The notes below the pieces were generated by a model. It was not told the origin of the DNA. It searched no databases and saw only the letters and a program-made list of their open reading frames with translations. A program made the position numbers and the translations under genes. This document shows positions 57,721-64,000 of a stretch of 64,000 nucleotides of DNA, in pieces. Where the stretch lies: NCBI RefSeq assembly GCF_001522545.3, contig NC_031782.1:15641183-15705182 (forward strand), written 5' to 3'. Origin of the DNA: Parus major. Taxonomy: Eukaryota > Chordata > Aves > Passeriformes > Paridae. How positions within the stretch are numbered: position 1 is the stretch's first letter; the number at the start of each line of letters is the position of its first letter.

Positions 57721-58431
57721 TGCAGAGGGCACAACAGCCTGGCAGGGCATGAGGAGCACTCTGGGCACCAGTGTGGGCTGGGAGGGGGAGATGGGGCAGG
57801 GAAAGCTGGCAAATGGCTCCTCTGCCCTGGCAGGATGATTTTTCATAGGGCTGGGAGGGCAGGTGGGATGTGCAGGGGGCAGCCAGGGATGTGTGGGTGC
57901 TGCATCTTGGGGTGCCATGTCACCAGTGCCCCCAAACTGCACTGGCTCCGTGGGGGATGCAGGGGCTGGCAGGGATTGGGGACAGCCCAGGATGTCCCCA
58001 GAGTCACCAGAACAAGGCTGGGGCCCTGCTCCATGACTACCCACAGTGCTGGTGCAGGCTTCTCCCTCCTTCCTTTGGGCAGTCTCCCCACTCCTGCACC
58101 AGAGGCACATCCTGAGCCTGCCCTGGCTCTGGAAAAGCCCTGATGTCCCTCTCTGCCAGCTGTCTCCATCCATGGGGCAGCAGGAGCAGCATGGCTGCAA
58201 TTCCTGGGGGTCCTGAGCCCCCCAGCCTGTCCCTCCTGGGCATCCCCAGTGTGGTCATTGAGGGGGTTCTGAGCCCTCCACTCTGGGTGTCCCAGGGGTT
58301 CTGAGCCCTTCCAGCCTGGACATCCCAGGGGTTTGAACCTCCCCCTATCAGCTGGATATCCTGATGATTCCAATCTGTGCTGTCCCAGGATGTGCCAGGG
58401 GTTCTGGAGCAAGTTCTTTATTTCGGGTGTT
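57721..58431. other. non-coding, nothing recognised
   Basis: No exon. 'ggggttctgagcccttccagcctgg' phrases at 58200-58340 are decayed relatives of the adjacent array. Confidence 0.45.
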
Positions 58432-58563
58432 TGACCCTCCCCAGCCTAGCCAAACTGGGGGTTCTGACCCTCCCCAGCCTGGCCAAACTGGGGGTTCTGA
58501 CCCTCCCCAGCCTGGCCAAACTGGGGGTTCTGACCCTCCCCAGCCTGGCCAAACTGGGCAGAG
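58432..58563. repeat. 33-bp minisatellite (4 copies)
   Basis: tgaccctccccagcctggcc plus aaactgggggttc recurs at 58432, 58465, 58498 and 58531 with almost no divergence. Confidence 0.95.
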
Positions 58564-58765
58564 CCTTCCCTGCCCACCTGAGCCGGGAGCTGCAGGTGCA
58601 GGCAGGACCCGGGGTCACCTCTGCGGCCACGGCAGCGCTGCTCGGGGACAAGAAGGACCCCGCTCCCAGGGTGGCAGGGAATGGGCAGCATCCTCCGGGA
58701 GGGCTCCGGCCCCGGGGGCAGATGCTGCCTCTCACCGGCCCCGCTCTCTCCGACTCGCTGGCTGC

Positions 58766-58990
58766 TTCCACACTTGGCTGCATTAATAATCAGCCGGCTG
58801 ATGGGGAAGGATTTACCAGCTGTTTTTCATGACTCCATTGGCCTCAGATAAATCAGGGAGGGGGTGTCGCACGGCGCTTGCCAGGGGCCTGATGGATGGT
58901 GCCGAGCGAGCGGATCGCTCACACGCTGACACTCGCGGGCTCTGCCAGCCTGCCGGAGAGCGCACCATTGATTAATGGCCCCAATCAAGC
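58766..58990. promoter_or_regulatory. candidate conserved non-coding element
   Basis: GCATTAATAATCAGCCGGCTG, CAGATAAATCAGG and CACCATTGATTAATGGCCCC (58964-58983), the last an inverted repeat of CCATT.AT.AATGG type. Confidence 0.48.
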
Positions 58991-59144
58991 GCGGAGGAAC
59001 CGCCGGGGTGGTACCCAGCCCTCACCCCCTCCCCAGCATCGCCCCTCCCCGGCTCTGCCCCACGCGGGGGCTGCTGAAGAGACCCTCTCCCTTTCCTGCC
59101 CAGCTTGCCCAGCAGCCGGGCTGGCGTGGGCAGCTCCGCCGGGC

Positions 59145-59310
59145 GCGGCTGCAGGATGGAGATTAGCTCTAAAGAGCTGAGCACACACAATATTTCCAAA
59201 GCAATTGCAAGCGAAGCAGGGAGCAGCTGTGGGCTGAGCAGCCCTGCCTCCCTCAATAGCGGCAACATCTGGACGCGGCAGCTGTGCCGGCGAGTGAAAC
59301 CTGTTCGGGG
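59145..59310. promoter_or_regulatory. candidate conserved non-coding element
   Basis: GGAGATTAGCTCTAAAGAGC, CACACAATATTTCCAAAGCAATTGC and CTCAATAGCGGCAAC in CpG-rich flanks. Confidence 0.45.
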
Positions 59311-61074
59311 CGAGGGGGAAGGGTGAGGGACCCCAGAGCTGGTGGTGGGAAACCTGCCTGCGGCTCCAGGTCCCTGCGGCCGGGAGGATTCTCCAGAGGC
59401 ACCGTCCCCTCGCCGTGCTTCGGGACAGGGTGCGGGGGGAGGCACCAGCCCGATTCCCGGGGAGCTGGGGAGGCACCAGCCCGATTCCCGGGGAGCTGCG
59501 GGAGCCGCTGCCCCAGGAGCGGGCAGATGGAACAGCCCCATTCCCTGCTCAGGCTCGTTTGCGGGGCAGGACCACCCCCTCCACGTGGGGTGGGTGCTGG
59601 GGCAGGGCGGGCACCCCAGGAGGGGCTGGGGGGTCTCAGTGGGGAGCTCTGACCCTCTGAGAAGCGTTTCTGGGGCTGGAAGTTTTTTTAGAGGAGAACT
59701 TTCCAGTGAGTCCAACCCCGGGGGGGTGGCCGGGATGCTCAAGGATTGCAGTCGGACATCGGGGGCTGATGTAACCCCCCGGGAGCGAGGGGGCCCCAAA
59801 AGCAGGGTCCCCAACATAGCAGACCTTGGCAGTGAGCGATGGGGGCTGGGAGCACCTCCCAGACCCTGCTGGCACAGGAGGGGCTTCCCCTGCTCCTCTG
59901 CCCTGCTCTGGGACATCGAGGGGCAGTCCACGACCCCAGTGAGCCCCCTGCCCTCCTCGGGGTCCCGAGGAAGAGCCCATCTGGTGCCAGCCAGGGAGCA
60001 GGGTGGCACCAGGGAGCGGCTGCGTTTCACAGGGATTCCAGCCAGAGGAAGCCAAAACAAGGGAATTATTCCATTGGATTTGGGGGCAGGGGGGCGGCGC
60101 GGGTGGCAGCGCTGCCTCTCTGGGCACAGCAGGGCTCCGTGGGGGCCCCCCCTGTGCCCCCCCGAACCCTGATGGGCTCTGTCAGTGCCTGTGGGAGCTG
60201 CCAGCCCTGTGGGATGGGATGTGTGGGTGCAAGGGGCACGAGAGGAGCTGGAGCCTTTTCCCTGCCCATCGAGGGGACAGCTTCAAGCAGGAGCCCCGTG
60301 GCCACCTGTGGACACTCCATGGGGCTGGGGACACGAGCTGCGGCCCCTCGGTGTCCCCACCTGCAGTGCCAGCCCGGGCAGTGCCCAGCTGGGGCCAGCA
60401 GGCTGCCCAGGTGATGCCCTGACCAGGCTTTGATCCCAATCCCTGCCCTCTCCGGGCGGACGTGCCCGGCTCTGATCGCTGCTGCCTCGTGGCTCTGCAC
60501 AGGGCTGGTGAAATATTTACAGCCCGCTCCCCTTTGAAGTGTGCTGTGCTCCCAGCCCCCCTCCCCGCAGCTCCTCGGGGCGCTGAGCTCGGTCCCTCTG
60601 CGCCAATCCCACGGGATAAGCCGTGGCACATCCCACCGAGCCCACCAGCCCCGCTCCTGCCTTCCCGTGCTGCTCGGGGGGGGCAAAAGGATGCCCCGGT
60701 GTAAGCCAGAGGTGTCTCCCGTGCTTGGAGTGATGTGCCTGTAGCATGGACAAACATTCCTGCTGCATCCGTGGGGTGTCGTGCTCCCTCCCTGCCCTCG
60801 CCCCATGGAATCAGGGAGCTGGGAAAGGCCCAGCAGTGCCGGAGAGCTCTGCAGCAAGAGCAGCACAACAGGAGCTCGCTGCAGGACACGGAGCTGGGAG
60901 CTGTGAGTGTGGCTGCTGCCCGCCCTGGCTGTGCCCTGTGGCTGTTCCTGGCATGCCAGGAAGGCACCAGGAGTGTCCCCAGCATCGCCACCACCCCTGA
61001 GCACGGGCTCTGTGCTGGGGGCACTGTCCCTGCTGTTTGGCTGTGCCCAGGGCTGCAGGCTGGGCTGGGAGCCT
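59311..61074. other. non-coding, nothing recognised
   Basis: GC-rich. A 27-bp direct duplication (aggcaccagcccgattcccggggagct) occurs at 59441-59498. Long minus-strand frames (up to 420 codons) show no domain. Confidence 0.45.
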
Positions 61075-61190
61075 CACTGTGGGAAACCATGGAATGGTTT
61101 AGGTTGGAAAAGCCCTCTAAGATCGAGTCCAGCCATGAGCCCAGCACTGCCAAGTCCAACACCAAGCCATGTCCCTGAAATCCTTCAGCT
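61075..61190 (-). repeat. CR1 LINE 3' end fragment
   Basis: Antisense tail 'aaaccatggaatggtttaggttggaaaagccctctaagatcgagtccagcc' followed by 'ccaagccatgtccctgaa'. It is of a different CR1 subfamily from the other copies. Confidence 0.85.
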
Positions 61191-61845
61191 GATTTTGGTG
61201 AGCCTGGTGCTCTCCACGAGCTCTTACCTCTCTCACCCTCCTGACGGCCCTGCAGAGCCACCGAGCACACCCTGGCACCCCGGGCACGGGGTGCTCCAGC
61301 TCCCTGTGGCTTTGCTCTGCTTTGGCACCTTTGGGGCTGGGACCCCAGCTGGGCTCTGTGGGAATCTGAATTTGGATTTGGGCAGACGCAGGTACCTCCC
61401 CTCCTGCCTGCTTCACCTTCTCTGGGGTCTGGTGCTGCTTCCAAACACGAGACCCAAACCTTTCCACCCCGGGAGCCTCAGTGATGCTCTTCACACCGAG
61501 GGGATCTGTCCTGCCCTCAGTTCATGTCAGAAAACACAAATTTTGGGGGAGAACTCCCCCTCCAATCACTGGGGGTGATTGGGCCATAGCTGGGGCAAGG
61601 CACGGGGAGCATTTGAGGCTGTCCCATGCCCACCCCCTGCCCCACAGGTGCCTGTGGCTTTGCCAGCCTTCTGGAAGGGGCATTTCCTCACCCCACCCTC
61701 CAGCCTAAGCCTCTGGATTTTGGGAGGGCTCTCCCGGGGTGCAGGAGGCTCCTGCCAGCCGCGATGCCCACCGGGGGTGGGAAGGGCATCCCGTGCAGAG
61801 TCAGGCACGGAGCGGGATCACTGCTAAGTGCAGTGCCCTGGCCTG
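61191..61845. other. non-coding, nothing recognised
   Basis: No exon or repeat family. Confidence 0.4.
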
Positions 61846-61965
61846 GCAGAGGAGCGGAATTCCCGCATTTCTGGGTTGGCGGTGATAAAACCTCGCATGG
61901 CTGCAGGGGGAATTTCAGCCGCCTCCAAAACAAGGTTAAATAAACAGCTCGTGGGAGCTCTCGGG
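61846..61965. promoter_or_regulatory. candidate conserved non-coding element, weak
   Basis: GGCGGTGATAAAACCTCGC and AACAAGGTTAAATAAACAGC (a forkhead-like AAATAAACA at 61938-61946). Confidence 0.4.
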
Positions 61966-62640
61966 AATCCCACGGCAAAACACACACACAAAACACACGG
62001 GTGGCGCTGCCTGGGGCCCGCCGGTGTGACACGGTGACACACGCACAGGGGTGGCATTTCCTGGGTGCCCACACACGCTGTGACACCCCGGTCACAGCAG
62101 CACCCTGTGAAGGTGACAGGTCCCCCAGGTCAGGCAGCACCAGCCCAGAGCTGCCACCTCTGCAGAGGCCGGCAGTGGCTCTTCCAAGAGGATGGGCAGA
62201 GGATAGAGATGTTATGGAATTACTCCGGACACATCCCCAGGGATGAGCTGGGGACAGCCAGGGAGCTCTCCTGTCCATATGGGGACAGACGCAGCAGGAA
62301 TTGTGTCCCTCCCACAGATCATCGGCTGCTCAGCCCTTCCTGGAGTTCTGCAACGCCGCTGAGGCTGAAGCAGCAGGATTTGGGGAGAAAAGGGAATTGA
62401 GGGGGTTACAGAACATTCCAACCCTGCAGCAGCATTGAAGTCCCCCTGCACCAGCTCTGGCCAGCCCCTAGCCCCGGCAGTGGGACACCAGCGTGACCTG
62501 CAGCACCCTCGGGAGCATCCCCGAAGGGAGCCAAGGAGCCCCGGGGTGCTGCAGCCGAGCAGGAGGTGCCGGGGGCCGGGCTGGTGCGGCCGCACATCCT
62601 CGGAGCGCCGGGCGGGCAGGGGGAGGGCGAGCGCCCCAAG
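61966..62640. other. non-coding, nothing recognised
   Basis: Short CA-rich tract at 61979-62000. No exon. Confidence 0.4.
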
Positions 62641-62785
62641 GGCCGGCAAATATCTCGGTGGGCTGTGCACGGAGAGCTTTCCCAGCAGGCTGGGAGCGCT
62701 GGCACATTTTTAGACGTTTTGTTCTCCCTGTAAATCCGTCTCCGGGAGCGAACGCGGTCGATTGATTTTGTGCTGTGCTGTGCTG
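62641..62785. promoter_or_regulatory. candidate conserved non-coding element
   Basis: GGCAAATATCTCGG, CACATTTTTAGACGTTTTG and CGGTCGATTGATTTTGTGC in CpG-rich surroundings. Confidence 0.42.
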
Positions 62786-63290
62786 GCAGCACCTGCTGGC
62801 GCTGCCTGAGCGGGGACCCCGCACCCAACTCCGGGCCTGGAGCAACCCCTGGCACCCACGGAGGTGGCAGGAAGGGGACAGGGACCGGGGGATCTCAGGG
62901 CTGTCACCTGAACGGGCTGGCAAAGCGGGATGGGCCGAGGATAGGGGAGAGAAGGGTGGGAAGGAGGAATATGTGGGAATGGGGGTGTGAATGTTTCTCC
63001 TGCCCGCAGCTGAGCCACCCTGTGTGAAGACAGCCACTGTCCCCAGCAGAGAAGGGACCAGGAACGCCAGCAGCCCGGAGCTGGCACTGGGAGCAGCTCC
63101 GGAGCTGACGGAAGCCTCTGGCTGGGTAGGATGGGGATGGAGCTGAGCAGCGCAGGACAGGGACTGCAGTGTCCCCGCTGGGCACCCACCCCTCCGTGCG
63201 TGGCGCTCCGGAGGGCGCCACCGCACATGTCCCCCCCTCCTCGGTGCCACTGCCACTGCCCCAAAGGCCGTGAGGACGGCGGCGGCTCGG
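62786..63290. other. non-coding, nothing recognised
   Basis: GC-rich; no exon. Confidence 0.4.
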
Positions 63291-63440
63291 CGGGGCAGCC
63301 GGGGGAGCCTTTCCCCCGTAATTGCGGAGTGTTTGCTGCGCTCCGCTTTGCCATGGCAACGCCTGCCTGGCGCGCCGGCAGCCTCGCAGCACAGATTGTT
63401 CCGAAAGGTCACCGCCGAGGGGCGGGGGGCTCGCCATCGC
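63291..63440. promoter_or_regulatory. candidate element with near-perfect RFX X-box
   Basis: TTTGCCATGGCAAC at 63347-63360 differs from the palindromic RFX X-box by one base. CGTAATTGCGG precedes it and AGATTGTTCC (SOX-like) follows. Confidence 0.5.
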
Positions 63441-64000
63441 TCCCGCTGTATCGGCGGCCGGAGGAAGGGAAGCTCAGCCCCTGCTCGGGAATTGATGCCG
63501 CCAGGGGATGGTGCCGAGCCGGGGATGAGCCCCTCGGGGTGGCCGAGGTGCTGGAGGGAAATTGGGAAAATGGGACACGGCACTGTGGGGCGGTCTGTGG
63601 GACCACGGGGTGCAGCCCCAGCCCCACGCTCCCAGTGGTTGGCTGGGAATTAAAGGTGTCCGGACGGGGGGCAGTGCCAGCGGTGCCCGTTTCCCCAGGG
63701 ACCGGGTGACTCCTTTCCGTGCTGGGTGGCTCCCAGTACAGCCAGTGGTGGAACAGCATTCCTGTTCCAACCTTGGGAGGGATACCCCATCCCAAATTGA
63801 GGTGCCACCGAGTTTTGGGAGCTATCTCGGATCTGGGGCACGAATCCTGCCAGCCCTGTTTGGGTGCCCACCTTAACAGGAGGGCACGGAGAAGGAGCCA
63901 AAGTCCTCACATTCCCTTTTCCAGGACCCCCTCCATGCCCCCCGCAGCCTCGCCAGCACCCGGGGAGCCACTGGGGTTAAATATTCAGGAGCACTCGCTG
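63441..64000. other. non-coding, nothing recognised
   Basis: GC-rich to the right edge, with GGGGTTAAATATTCAGGAGC at 63972-63991. No exon. Confidence 0.4.

Noticed and set aside
60182..61444. 420-codon minus-strand frame
   Set aside because: It crosses a CR1 tail and GC-rich non-coding DNA. No conserved motif, and codon usage looks random for the composition.
63131..63709. 192-codon plus-strand frame at the right edge
   Set aside because: No homology, no splice structure, and it covers an RFX-like regulatory island.

Overview
The window looks like a bird genome segment. It is GC-rich and compact, it carries many short 5'-truncated CR1 LINE tails (the typical avian retroelement), it has several GC-rich minisatellites, and its genes have small introns with GT-AG splice sites. 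All coding capacity that I can defend lies in the left 17 kb, on the minus strand.

Left part (1-5.2 kb): the 5' coding exons of an ARAP-family gene. The SAM domain and a KPVPKPRTVF proline motif match ARAP3 better than ARAP1, as I recall the human proteins. Its promoter would lie at about 5.3-6.0 kb, and the gene runs off the left edge. Next (11.3-17.0 kb) is a complete six-exon START-domain gene of the STARD10 family. All splice sites and phases fit, giving a 266-residue protein, and a poly(A) signal lies at 11.34 kb. Both genes are transcribed leftwards, head to tail, about 6 kb apart. In human, ARAP1 neighbours STARD10 on 11q13 and ARAP3 neighbours FCHSD1 on 5q31. An ARAP3-like/STARD10-like pair therefore suggests the second half of an ancient duplicated block whose START gene may be missing from mammals.

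Right part (17-64 kb): about 47 kb in which I find no convincing coding exon. It is GC-rich DNA studded with about 25 AT-balanced, non-repetitive islands of 80-340 bp. These are rich in homeodomain, forkhead, TCF/LEF and RFX-like motifs and look like conserved regulatory elements. Interspersed are CR1 fragments and tandem repeats with units of 5, 11, 21, 31, 33, 34 and 44 bp and others. If the left gene is ARAP3, this would correspond to the gene-poor ARAP3-PCDH1 interval of mammals (inference from memory of the human map). The long open frames seen here are products of tandem repeats and GC richness, not genes.

Assembly gaps sit inside two tandem repeats (12527-12680 and 29077-29628), and a single N at 40047 lies inside a third. 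Array lengths there are not reliable. No tRNA, rRNA, CRISPR or viral gene was recognised.
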